A stretch of 64,000 bases of DNA from Bacteroidota bacterium (lineage in GTDB: Bacteria > Bacteroidota > Bacteroidia > AKYH767-A > OLB10), in assembly GCA_016722525.1 (NCBI GenBank), contig JADKJB010000009.1, positions 1-64,000 on the forward strand, written 5' to 3'. How positions within the stretch are numbered: the stretch's first letter is position 1; every line of letters starts with the position of its first letter. Positions 9,319 through 18,647 of this stretch are shown here, in pieces. The translations under genes and the position numbers were made by a program. The notes under the pieces are model-generated. The model was not told the DNA's origin. It saw only the letters and a program-made list of their open reading frames with translations, and ran no database searches.

Positions 9319-10938
9319 TTATTCAAATATAATTTTACCATTGTAACTTTTCTTTAGGTTGCTTAATACCACAGGATATACTCCTTTTGCCCTTTTCTCT
9401 ATATTGATTTCAAGTTTTTCATCATTAGACTGGAGCAATTGCTGTTGGATCAGTTTCCCACTAGCATCATAGATACTTAGTGTAACATTTTTATCATTAA
9501 CTAAATCATCTGGAATTTGTATAAAACATGTTCCATCGTTAGGGTTTGCATAAATATTCAATTGGTTATTTGACAATTTACCTTCTTCTATACCCACAAT
9601 ATCATCAAGCTTGCTAAATAGATATCTTGCCCTCCAAATGATGTAAAATATTACTTCCTATATTGACTGTATAATGAAAAGTGCCAGTACAAATCGGATT
9701 GTTGTAATTATCCAGAGTCACAGAAAATCCACTTGCCTGACCAAAATTTCGTATGCCAAGGCATGTTCCACTACTATTATATTTTGAAATAAACATATCA
9801 TATGGATTTGTTGTGCTTACGTTGAAGTTGCCATAATGGGCATTCCCGTTAAAAGCTCCTGTTAAAATACAATTACCATCGAAATCCAACACGATATCTG
9901 AACCTACTGCAACATTTCCATCACAATTGGCTTGTACACCCCACATAACATTTCCATTTTCATCAAACTTTGATAAATAAAAATCATTACCTGAATCGTA
10001 TAATTTTAGGGTTGCCAACTGAATGCTATCTTGAAATCCACCGGTAACATAAATATTCGAAGACACATCAACCTTTAGACTTGCCCCCCCGTTTATACCT
10101 GGCCCACTAAATGTATGTATCCATTTTACTTGACCCATTAAATCAAGTCTTGTTAAAAAACCGTTTATATTGCCAACTAATATCAAAGTACTTGTATCTA
10201 TAGTTGAATTATTAACATCAAAAAAGCCAGTCATTACCATATCCGTTCCAATAAAAGATAAATCAAATCTAAACTTTTCTGGTCCGTTAAATTTATGTTC
10301 CGCCCATAAAACATTACCATTTGGATCAAACCTGGCAAAAAAAAGCCACCTGCAAGAACAGATAAAGTATCTACAAAGCCATTGTTTGAAAGTTTTCCGG
10401 CAACCAGAATATTCCCATCCGGCTGCACAAAACAGTAAGACCTATCATTACCTACACTACTTATTTTTTTTGCCCATTGACAACTACCACTAGAATCATA
10501 TTTAGCTATAAAGGCATCTTCTCCGTTATTGGCATTTAGACTTATGCCATTTCCAAAATATGCTGTTCCAAAAAATGTTCCAGAAATGTAAAGGCAATGA
10601 TTCAAGGTATCATAATCGCCAAAACCATTTTCAAGATAATTTGGTGCCATAGAAGTACCTCCAATTGTTCGTATCCAAATCGGACTGCCATTTTCATCAA
10701 ACTTTGATATAAAAATATCATTATTACCATTGCAATATAAAGTATCTAATGAAAAAATTAATGAGCCTCCGTAAGCACCCACTATGTATATATTACTCTC
10801 ATCGGCAAAAACATTATTGGCCCTTTCTTCATAACCTTGGTAGCTACTTCCTATTTGTTTTGCCCATTGCCATGATTGTGCATTTGAGTATCCGGATAGA
10901 AGCAGTAACACAAATATTAAAATTATCAAATTTTTCAT
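9319..10938 (-). pseudogene. Propeller gene unit 3: SBBP-like repeats with T9SS sorting domain
   Basis: It starts at 10938 with a signal peptide different from the other two units (MKNLIILIFVLLLLSGYSNA). The same blade repeats follow (QSWQWAKQIGSSYQGYEERA, NDIFISKFDENGSPIWIRTI). The T9SS sorting domain is YANPNDGTCFIQIPDDLVN...NGKIIFE. Frame breaks near 10340 and 9620 split it into three open pieces. Its ATG lies 7 bases after the stop of the GH5 gene, so the two are probably co-transcribed. It is the most divergent of the three copies and may be nearest the ancestor of the array, since it has a unique 5' end. Confidence 0.75.
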
Positions 10939-10944
10939 CTTATT

Positions 10945-13315
10945 TTAATTTTTTACTAATATTTCATTAAATTTTTGTTCATTATTAAATAATTCTAAAA
11001 AATAAATGCCATTTATGAAATTGCTTAAATCAATTTCATATTCAAATCCGGCAAATTCTTTTTTAATCATTTCCTCTCCAAGAGTATTTCGTATTATTAA
11101 ATTCATAGTTTTGATGTCTGTTTCAGAATCAATTTTGACTGAATATTTTCCTGAACTAGGATTTGGTTTTATATTCAGTTTCGATATTGATTTTTGAAAT
11201 GATAATTTAATTTGCTTTTGATTTGAAGTTAATGTACTCTGCGAATTGTCGGCATCAGGGCCGGTCATTCTTAAAAAGCCTGTGTAATCATCGCAATCTG
11301 AAAATGTTTCATACAAATATATATGTACATCACTTCCATATTCCGCATTAAAATTTGGCATAATACTTATTTCATTTCTTGCAACTAACTCACTCGTTAC
11401 CCCGCTATTGATTGTTGCATTGGTAATTTTCAAAGAATTCCATGCCAGGTAGTCTGTTTTTAACGATGAAGTTGAAATAACAACATTATCAATTTGTGAG
11501 TCATAATCCAAAGTCATTTTATCCAAAATTATGGCACCTACATTTTGGTTCATCGCAACGTCTGACCCCCAACCTCCTAGCTCCACCTTTGAAGCGCCTA
11601 CTGCTGAAGCTTTTAAATACACTATTCGTGGATCGTTAGGATTAAACGGTGTATAAGGGATAACAGTAAAATTATTACCTAAAGTGTTGTCGTTTGAAAA
11701 GGTATGTATATATTGATGGTGGCGTTCTTCATCATCAGGAAGAGGAGTTGGGTCAATGGTATATAACCAATTTTGAGCTATAATAACAGCACTACTTATA
11801 GCATTTCCATCCTGATCTTCGATTCTTCCTGTTAAATAAGTACTTGTATTAGTATTCAAAGTACTGAAGTGACTTGGATCATAATAGAAGGATGTTGGAG
11901 CATCGCACGGGGCTAGCGCAGGAACTCCATTCCCTTCATCAAAATCAATGCTAACTTGAGCTGCGGACTTTAAATCTGCTGTGCTATATTGACCAGTTAA
12001 TGGATCTGGGTCAGTGTATTTTTGTAAACCAAAATAATTTTGGTCTATATCTCCAACAACACTCAAAGGATCATTATTATCACAAATTCTACAATATGAA
12101 CATGTTGGTGTACAAACTGTATTATCGACACAATACCAATGAATGTCTTGAAATAACCACCAACTAAACCCAGATCCACCACAATCACGAACAGCAGATA
12201 AAATTTCTGAAAAGTAGTTTACTTGATCAGCTTCATCACCCCAAATTTTATTAGCCAAGCATGTTTCATCAGAAGCTGAAAATCCGGTTTCCCCAATAAT
12301 CCATGGCTTTCCTAATGCTTCAGTATAAAAGTGAAATTGATTTATAATATCTTCCCGAAGAATAGCTGAATTAGCAGGAGTTATATTGTTGTCATCAGGA
12401 TAAGGATACGTATGTACTGAGACAAAATCAATCTTCATAACTCCAGTATCCCAATATAAAACATCATTAAAATCAGTACCGCCAAGTGTAACAAGATGAT
12501 TCGGATCTTCACCATTTATAGCATCATACCACAAACTTACATATTGACATACTGAATCTTTCTTCTTATCCATGTTCCTTCCATTGTCCCATATCAACCA
12601 AAATGGTTCATTATACAAATCATAAGCTAATAAAGCAGGTTTATCTTTTATAACTTTAGCAAGCTCAGTTAGATATGATGCATAATCCATTGCATCGGCA
12701 AGCGATGAACCCCTGTCTGGGGAACAAACTTTACCTAGAGGAGTATTAATACAGCCAGATGCCTCAGTTGCCAAAAAATAACTTTCATATTATATTGATC
12801 AGCAATATCCAAAAAGATGTCCGATCAAGTTAAAAAATGTATTGCAATCTGCACTTGTATAGGGAGGATATAAATTGAAATACTTCCTAGTTGGGCCACA
12901 AAATGTTCGGGACCGGTTCCAAAATTATAAATACCAGACCACTTTGAAATCCAAAAAACCGTTTCCTCTTCTAAATGGTGATAAATCACCAATAATTCTT
13001 ACTGTATTAAATCCCATTTGAGAAATTCTTGCAAAATCATCAATCAAAGAATTTTCACAATCTGCAAACGAATATCCTCCTTCAAGAGAACACTTATCTG
13101 TTCCATAATCAAGGGACCGAACTACTTTATATTGTGGATTTGGTCCTTGTTGATCATGAACAATATTAACATGATAATTCATAACCATTGGAAAGAATGG
13201 TGCACCGGTTTTATCATGAAATTGCCTACCATTCAGAGTGATAAATCCAGTACCCTGAGCAAAAGTGATTTTCCATAATAATATCATCAATATTGAAAGT
13301 TGAATTTTTTCGCAT
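10945..13315 (-). pseudogene. GH5-like glycoside hydrolase with T9SS sorting domain, frameshifted
   Basis: This is a secreted glycosidase of the GH5/cellulase fold. The signal peptide (ATG at 13315; QLSILMILLWKITFAQ) needs one base removed from an A-run at 13305-13310. The N-terminal part contains GRQFHDKTGAPFFPMVMNYH and GFNTVRIIGD. The catalytic part has YDLYNEPFW (acid/base Glu, codon near 12608) and PWIIGETGFS (nucleophile Glu, near 12290), with FSWWLFQDIHW between barrel strands. The C-terminus is a T9SS type A domain (LNIKPNPSSGKYSVKI, INGIYFLELF). Frame breaks at 13305 and about 12925-12780 are probably sequencing errors. The likely substrate is a beta-glycan; its identity is unknown. 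Confidence 0.75.
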
Positions 13316-13641
13316 AAAAGCTTAATTTTAGGACATAATTAAATTATCTTTATTTTTGATAATAATTTTTAATATTTATCTTCTTACCTTAAGGGCTTCT
13401 ATTTCTGCTTGCTGCTGAATTATGTATAGAGTTAGTTCTTCAATGTTTTTCAATAATCCCATAAGTAACTCAGATGTGTTCACACCATTTTTTAACATTT
13501 CATTAGCACTTGGAATCTCAGGTAAATGTTTATTTTTTTCAATAAATTGTTTTAATTCTGATATTGACATCAAATCATAGTTCTTCTCAAATACATAATC
13601 TGGAGGCCATAAATTTTTCAATTGAATTTTGAGCTCGGTTG

Positions 13642-13649
13642 CAATAATT
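13642..13649. repeat. Left target-site duplication of IS66 copy 2
   Basis: CAATAATT lies directly outside the left end and is repeated exactly at 16036-16043. The perfect 8-bp duplication fixes the insertion site. Confidence 0.95.
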
Positions 13650-13730
13650 GTAAGCATCCGACGAAGTACATCTTGATTTAAGTTGATTCATGGTTTTTCT
13701 TTGCCCGTTAAAGATATAAATAATTGGACA

Positions 13731-14066
13731 ATGGAACAAACCGATGGAACTTTTATCAAAAAGACTTATTCCTCAGAGGAAAAGCAAACGTTAATCGAGG
13801 GTTGGAAACAGAGCGGTAAAAGCAGAATGGCTTTTAGCAAAGAGCATGGTATCAATTACCACACTTTAATCAGCTGGGTGGCACCTAAAAAGAAAAAGCA
13901 GCAAGTAAAAGTAAAGAGTGATAGAATTCCACCCACATTTTCTGAAGTAAAAATGCCGGCTTTAAATGGCAGTACTGTATTTGCACGTATATCCATTGGA
14001 AAAAGTTCAGTTGATTTGTTTCAACCTGTAAGTTCAGATTTTATATTACGATTATTGAATGCATGA
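13731..14066 (+). CDS. tnpA: IS66 accessory protein TnpA
   Basis: This 111-residue protein starts at MEQTDGTFIKKTYSSEEKQ. The frame is open upstream to a TTG at 13683, but the ATG gives the usual IS66 TnpA length. It has a helix-turn-helix-like N-terminus (SSEEKQTLIEGWKQSGKSRM, HGINYHTLISWV), a basic linker (KKKKQQVKVK) and a C-terminal beta segment (GSTVFARISIGKSSVDLFQP). In the family this protein is needed for transposition and probably binds DNA or helps assemble the transposase. Its stop overlaps the tnpB start (ATGA). Confidence 0.85.
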   Translation: MEQTDGTFIKKTYSSEEKQTLIEGWKQSGKSRMAFSKEHGINYHTLISWVAPKKKKQQVKVKSDRIPPTFSEVKMPALNGSTVFARISIGKSSVDLFQPVSSDFILRLLNA

Positions 14067-14461
14067 TTTTATCGTTCAGTAACCGGTATCGTTATTTTGT
14101 TTATGGAAATAGTTGTGATATGCGAAAAGGATACGATGGCCTGAGCGGACTGGTACGAAATGAATTTAAGAAAGATCCGCTTTTGGGCGATGTGTTTATT
14201 TTTTTATCACGTACGCGCAACAAAATAAAATTGCTGCACTGGCAGGGAGATGGCTTTTGCATATACTCAAAACGATTAGAGAAAGGTACGTTTGAAATTC
14301 CAAAAGTAAATGCATCTCAAAAAGCAATGGAACTATCACCTCATCAACTTCAATTTATACTCGATGGAATTGTTCTTTCTTCAATGAAAAAAAGAGTGCG
14401 TTATGAGCATCATTTTGTTGATAAAAAGTCAATGGTAGCAAGCGTTTCCGCACTTATTTAA
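14063..14461 (+). CDS. tnpB: IS66 Orf2 protein TnpB
   Basis: This 132-residue protein is a clear IS66 Orf2-like family member. Conserved blocks are RYRYFVYGNSCDMRKGYDGL, VFIFLSRTRNKIKLLHWQGD and LSPHQLQFILDGI, and the length is normal. It overlaps tnpA by 4 bases, indicating coupled translation. The family is essential for IS66 transposition, but its biochemical role is not established. The tnpB frame in copy 1 is broken, so only this copy could supply the product. Confidence 0.9.
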   Translation: MILSFSNRYRYFVYGNSCDMRKGYDGLSGLVRNEFKKDPLLGDVFIFLSRTRNKIKLLHWQGDGFCIYSKRLEKGTFEIPKVNASQKAMELSPHQLQFILDGIVLSSMKKRVRYEHHFVDKKSMVASVSALI

Positions 14462-14474
14462 TATATCTTTGTTT

Positions 14475-15940
14475 GTGATTGAAGCAACACAAAATAGTGA
14501 TGTTCCTGCGCTTTTTGGAAATTATTCAGCAGCAAAATAATCAGCTCCAACAACAAAATCAAGAGATTTTAAAATTACAGCATCAACTCGAACAACTTTT
14601 ACGAAACACTTATGGCAGAAAGTCGGAACGATTTGTTATTGATCCATCCCAGTCTGCATTGCCTTTTGACATACCATCTGTGGGCGAACCGGAAAAGCAA
14701 AAAGAAACGATCACCTATACACGTGAAAAGAAATCGGCAACATCCAAACACAAAGGACGGATGCCGCTTCCGGATCACCTGGAACGAGTAGACATTATCA
14801 TTCCTCCCAGTGATGATACAACTGGTCTTGTGAAAATCGGAGAAGAGATTACCGAGCAGTTGGAACACGAACCCGGAAAGCTTTTTGTGAAACGATTCAT
14901 CCGTCCTAAATATGCAAAAGCGAATGGTGAAGGCATTTTAATAGGCGCATTGCCATCATCTCCTATCGAAAAGGGAATACCGGGTCCGGCTCTGCTTGCT
15001 TTGATACTCATTCAAAAATATGTGGATCATCTTCCACTGTATCGTCAGATCGAACAGTTCAAACGACTAGGTGTTGAAATTCCTTCTTCCACCATGTCAG
15101 ACTGGGTGGCTCTGTGCTGTAACCTGCTGGATCCACTTTATGAGGCTCTAAAGAAAAAGATACTTCAAAGTGGATATCTTCAGGCAGACGAAACCACCAT
15201 TAAAGTACTTGACAAAAACATAAAAGGCAAAACACATTTAGGGTATTATTGGGTATACCGGGATCCGGTATCAGGGCTTGTGCTGTTTGATTACCGAAAA
15301 GGGCGTGGAAGAGAAGGGCCTGCAGATATACTAAAAGACTTTACTGGTTATTTGCAAAGTGATGGCTGGAATGCTTATGAAAACTTTGATAAAAACAATG
15401 TAACACTTATTCATTGCATGGCACATGCGCGCAGATATTTTGAACATGCGCTGAGTGAAAATAAGCAGGTATGTGAAATTGCTTTGAATCAAATTCAAAA
15501 ACTATATTCCATTGAACGACAAGCCAGAGAAGGATCACTCTCACATGCTCAACGATATGATCTTCGCCAAAGAGAGTCGGTGCCAGTTTTAACTCAAATG
15601 CACCAATGGTTGAAGGAAACCATTTTGAAGGTTCCTCCACAAAGTGCTTCGGTGAAAGCTCTGGCTTATTCCTGTTCCGCTGGGAAAAACTGATGCTTTA
15701 TGCTACCGATAGAAAATTAGAGATTGACAACAACCTGGTTGAAAACTCCATCCGCCCAATCGCCATTGGAAGAAAAATTATTTGTTTGCCGGATCACACA
15801 TATCAGCTCAACGCAGCAATGATTTACTCCTGCTTGGAACCTGCAAGCTGAAAGGAATTAACCCGTATGAATGGCTGAAAAATATCTTGCAGATACTGCC
15901 TGATTATAAAGCCAATCGATTAGAAGAATTACTTCCCTGA
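14475..15940 (+). pseudogene. tnpC: IS66 transposase TnpC, frameshifted
   Basis: This is the DDE transposase of the element, about 488 residues when repaired. It opens with GTG and a glutamine-rich coiled coil. A basic region follows, then the zinc-binding and catalytic domain with QADETTIKVLD (Asp), SDGWNAYENF (Asp), HCMAHARRYFEHA and EIDNNLVENSIRP (Glu). It ends in the typical LPDYKANRLEELLP at 15940. Extra or missing bases at about 14514 (T5 where copy 1 has T4), 15680 and 15775-15825 break the frame. Copy 1 has the correct base at the first two, so a consensus of the copies is close to intact. Confidence 0.85.
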
Positions 15941-16035
15941 AAATTTTGAAGTCTCATTTTTTTGATATACCTTTCCAAAAAGGTTCTTACGCTATAACAA
16001 TGTCTTTAACAATATGTGGTTGGTCGGATGGATAC

Positions 16036-16043
16036 CAATAATT
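16036..16043. repeat. Right target-site duplication of IS66 copy 2
   Basis: CAATAATT directly follows the right terminal repeat and is identical to 13642-13649. Confidence 0.95.
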
Positions 16044-17184
16044 TTACCATCTACAGCTAATTTATAACCATTAGGAATGTCGGTTGTGCCAATTCCCACA
16101 TTACAGAAGTGTTTAGCCCAGTTGCAGAAGAAATAAATACTGTAGGAATATTACTATTACAACCAAGCATGATAGTATTTGTTATGTTATTTGTTAAATT
16201 TTGACCACTTGTACCATTTCCAATTGCTATTGAATAATCCTGTGTAGATTGTACTCTGAATCCCATAGCTACCGAATAGGGATTTACAGATGAACTTTTA
16301 TACCCTAATGAAGTGGAATACAATCCTGCCGCATTAGCATATTTGCCTATCGCAGTTCCTTTCCATAAAAAGAAGCATCATCACCATATAACCTGTTTAA
16401 TGTAGGATGCATAATAATTGAACTATCACCAAAATAAATCAATGAATCAGGGGAAACAATTCTTCCTGATTTGATTCTTGCAATTGAAAATTCACCATTT
16501 GCCTTAAGTCTTGCCTTTCTGTATTATTGGTTTTAAAAACTAAATCCTTATTATCTAGTGTACCAATAAATTGATTTGATGGATTGGAATTGTAATTTCC
16601 ATTCATGGTCCAGTCATCTCTTTGAGTTCATTCAATCCTATTCCGTTTGCAATAGCACAACCATTTGCATCAGTAACAATTACTTGATTTTCATTAGAGC
16701 ATAAATTAGACGGGTTCGCAATAGTTTGCTGACCCGGTTTCCATAAATAAGTATATGGGGTAACACCCCCTTTAACATCAAGAATAATACTTCCATTACA
16801 GGCTCCATAAGTGCTAACATTGTAACCGTTCTGATAAACATAAGGATGGGCTTCCCCAATTTGGAGGTGGCTCAGGTTCTGTTAAAGTTATTTCTGCATC
16901 CACGGCATCTGTTAAGGTATCAGCATCATCAACGCTGACACGATAATAGCCCGCAGTAAATTGATAAGATCTTCGGTGGTGGCCGCATTACTCCACTCAA
17001 AAGTGTATGGTGGTGTGCCTCCTGAAATAGTCAGATTAACACTTCCTGTTGCGCTACCAAAGCAACTGATATTATAACCATTAAAGTTGGAGGGTGTTAA
17101 AGTTAATGTTTGAGAGAAGCCTTCTATTTGAAAAAATATCAAAAGGGCAACCAACATGATTAATTTGGAATAAGTTGTTTTCAT

Positions 17185-17398
17185 ATTACACGGGTTAAAC
17201 GTTAATTCTAACTGAAATTAGTTGATTGAAAAATAACTACATGTAATTGTAAACATGAAATGCACAACTTTTACAAAAATCACAAAACACAGGTTTCCCC
17301 TTAGGGGGAAACCCTGAGACAAAATGACAGTCTGCTTTTAAAGATGACATATTGTCTTATATTTTGGATTATACGATCAGAATTATTACTTATCAATG
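17185..17398. promoter_or_regulatory. Upstream region of gene B with perfect hairpin
   Basis: No gene is seen. A perfect 9-bp hairpin lies at 17292-17313 (GGTTTCCCC, loop TTAG, GGGGAAACC). A CATGT/ACATG inverted repeat lies near 17240-17258. The region to about 17330 is nearly identical to the sequence upstream of gene A. The hairpin would fall in a 5' leader of the minus-strand transcript and may be regulatory or mRNA-stabilising; that is inference. Confidence 0.5.
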
Positions 17399-17503
17399 TC
17401 AATATGCTCTCACCTCTGCATAATCGGATTCACCTAAATACAGCTCCCTCAAATCCAACCCCACCAAAACCCCTGCTTCAATATTAAATATTCTACTGAA
17501 CAT
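17399..17503 (-). CDS. Mini-ORF, 34 aa, repeat-family member 4
   Basis: It reads MFSRIFNIEAGVLVGLDLRE and ends YAEVRAY. It is the longest member of the four-copy family. It matches member 1 in layout (DLR-x-x-Y...E-x-R-x-Y) despite many third-position differences, which is the reason to suspect coding. The function is unknown and expression unproven. Confidence 0.3.
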   Translation of the reverse strand: MFSRIFNIEAGVLVGLDLRELYLGESDYAEVRAY

Positions 17504-17512
17504 CGCCAAATA
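17399..17512. repeat. Truncated repeat element copy 4
   Basis: It matches the mini-ORF part of copies 1-3 up to GCCAAATA at 17505-17512 and then stops matching. The GGT-triplet tract is absent. The break lies about 10 bases from the tRNA-like remnant, so a recombination junction is likely here. Confidence 0.55.
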
Positions 17513-17521
17513 ATATGAATA

Positions 17522-17596
17522 AACCATAAAGGGCAATAAACTGAATAGTATGACTACGGATCAGAAGGCTTGGGGTTCGAATCCCTTCAGGTCCAC
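17522..17596 (+). pseudogene. Decayed tRNA-Arg(ACG)-like sequence
   Basis: The 3' half is convincingly tRNA-like. It has the anticodon-loop sequence CTACGGA with anticodon ACG at 17556-17558, the T-arm GGGG-TTCGAAT-CCCTT (17572-17587), and an acceptor strand CAGGTCC plus discriminator A. The 5' half has the right length (about 74 nt in total), and ACTGAATAG resembles a D-arm, but the acceptor 5' strand does not pair and the D-stem is lost. It is either a remnant left by integration at a tRNA-Arg gene or a badly sequenced gene. A terminator follows directly. Confidence 0.5.
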
Positions 17597-17601
17597 TTAA
17601 A

Positions 17602-17630
17602 GCCCTCCTTACAGAGGGTTTTTGTTTTTA
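17602..17630 (+). terminator. Rho-independent terminator after tRNA-like remnant
   Basis: CCCTC (17603-17607) pairs with GAGGG (17614-17618) around a CTTACA loop and is followed by a T-rich run. Confidence 0.75.
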
Positions 17631-17726
17631 TAAATGCTTCGAGATTTTCATTTTTTAGTCAATCCAAACCTCATTTTGTTTTGAAATTCAACACGTTATC
17701 CTAATATTTTGTCCTTTGCTTCAATT

Positions 17727-17758
17727 TTGAATTCATTCAATTTAAGAATTTAGCTTTG
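17727..17758 (+). promoter_or_regulatory. Bacteroidota-type promoter for the dprE-like operon
   Basis: A -7 box TAGCTTTG (17751-17758) matches TAnnTTTG. A TTTG -33 element ends at 17729, 21 bases upstream. The start codon at 17763 is only 4 bases beyond the box, so the transcript would be leaderless or nearly so. Confidence 0.5.
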
Positions 17759-17762
17759 TGAA

Positions 17763-18647
17763 ATGAAATGTAGCGTTTTTATCAAACTGGTTCGGGCAGA
17801 GGATTATGTGAAGAATGTATTAATTTTCGCGCCCGTGTTTTTTGCAGGAAAAGTTACTGATTCAAATTTATTGCCTTCATTATTTGCAGCTTTTGCAGCT
17901 TTTTGTTTGATATCCAGTTCGGTTTATATTTTTAATGATTACCTCGATCGTGAATTTGATAAGTTACACGCTATTAAGAAGTATCGCCCACAGGCAGCAG
18001 GAACAGTAAAAGGAAAAACTGCCTCTTTTATCGCATTGATTTTTTTGTTGTTCGGTGAAATGGTGGCATGGTGGATAGGCAATGAAAGTTTCTGGATTTT
18101 TCAAATTTATATCTTTCAAAATATCCTTTATTCGATTTTTCTGAAAAAAATAATCTTTCTGGATATCCTAATCATTTCTTTAGGCTATGTTTGGCGAATT
18201 TATATGGGTGGTCAAATTGCTGATGTACCTATTACAAATTGGTTGTACCTAATGACTATTTTAATAATGTTAACCCTTTCGTTAGGGAAAAGATTTACGG
18301 ATTTAAACGTGCTTGAATCTAATGTTGGAAACCATTCTAGAGCCATGATCATTCCCTATACAAACAAATTGTTAAAAGTTTCCATTAGCGCTATTGTTTT
18401 TTTAAATATGGTTGTTTATGTTTTCTATACAATCTATCCGAATACCATCAACAGAGTGGGTTCCACCTGGTATTTTCTCACTGCAATCCCAGTGGGTATT
18501 GGTTTGTTTCAGTATGCGCGACAAATTTTGAAAATTAAAAACTCAGTCTCTCCTGTTCAGTTGTTGTTTCAGGATAATATTTTAAAAATTTGTGTTTTAG
18601 TATGGCTTTTAGCAGTTGCATTTTTCAATTACTCGCCAAATGTTTAG
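17763..18647 (+). CDS. UbiA-family decaprenyl-phosphate phosphoribosyltransferase-like protein
   Basis: This 294-residue, multi-spanning membrane protein belongs to the UbiA superfamily. The first aspartate-rich motif is N58-D59-xx-D62-xxx-D66 (YIFNDYLDREFDKLHAIKKY), followed by RPQAAG. That combination matches the branch using 5-phosphoribosyl diphosphate as donor (mycobacterial Rv3806c type) more than quinone prenyltransferases. The expected reaction is transfer of ribose 5-phosphate onto a polyprenyl phosphate in the inner membrane, the first step towards polyprenyl-phospho-arabinose. It leads a five-gene operon with DprE1-like and DprE2-like genes, which strongly supports this assignment over menaquinone synthesis. 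The last codons overlap the next gene. Confidence 0.85.
   Translation: MKCSVFIKLVRAEDYVKNVLIFAPVFFAGKVTDSNLLPSLFAAFAAFCLISSSVYIFNDYLDREFDKLHAIKKYRPQAAGTVKGKTASFIALIFLLFGEMVAWWIGNESFWIFQIYIFQNILYSIFLKKIIFLDILIISLGYVWRIYMGGQIADVPITNWLYLMTILIMLTLSLGKRFTDLNVLESNVGNHSRAMIIPYTNKLLKVSISAIVFLNMVVYVFYTIYPNTINRVGSTWYFLTAIPVGIGLFQYARQILKIKNSVSPVQLLFQDNILKICVLVWLLAVAFFNYSPNV

Larger units (their letters stand above)
13650..16035 (+). mobile_element. IS66-family insertion sequence, copy 2
   Basis: The element is 2,386 bp, bounded by imperfect inverted repeats (left GTAAGCATCCGACGAAGTAC; right, read inward, GTATCCATCCGACCAACCAC) and flanked by a perfect 8-bp duplication. It encodes tnpA and tnpB intact, and tnpC with about three single-base indels. 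It is better preserved than copy 1. The two copies differ mainly by indels, so the parent was recently active in this genome or the assembly has errors. It is inserted in gene B on the opposite strand. Confidence 0.95.
13376..17184 (-). pseudogene. Gene B: SprB-repeat/tail-fibre-like secreted protein, interrupted by IS66
   Basis: This is a paralogue of gene A with an almost identical signal peptide and first SprB repeat (16912-17184). Beyond the SprB part it diverges. It has a head-like segment (SLGYKSSSVNPYSVAMGFRV, DYSIAIGNGTSGQNL), NVGIGTTDIPNGYKLAVDGK, then the C-terminal module (WPPDYVFEKNYDLMSISELK, NKHLPEIPSANEMLKNGV) and a coiled coil (IEELTLYIIQQQAEIEALK). An IS66 copy at 13650-16035 splits it exactly within GKIIATELK; excision with one CAATAATT copy restores that reading. 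Additional frame breaks lie near 16905, 16620 and 16350. The product is probably a cell-surface adhesin or gliding-related fibre. Confidence 0.72.

Noticed and set aside
5348..10938. Tandem repeats considered as a CRISPR-like array
   Set aside because: The repeated units are about 2 kb and protein-coding. No short direct repeats with unique spacers occur anywhere in the window.
14599..15640. Minus-strand frames within IS66 copy 2
   Set aside because: They are antisense shadows of tnpC with low-complexity composition and no family resemblance.
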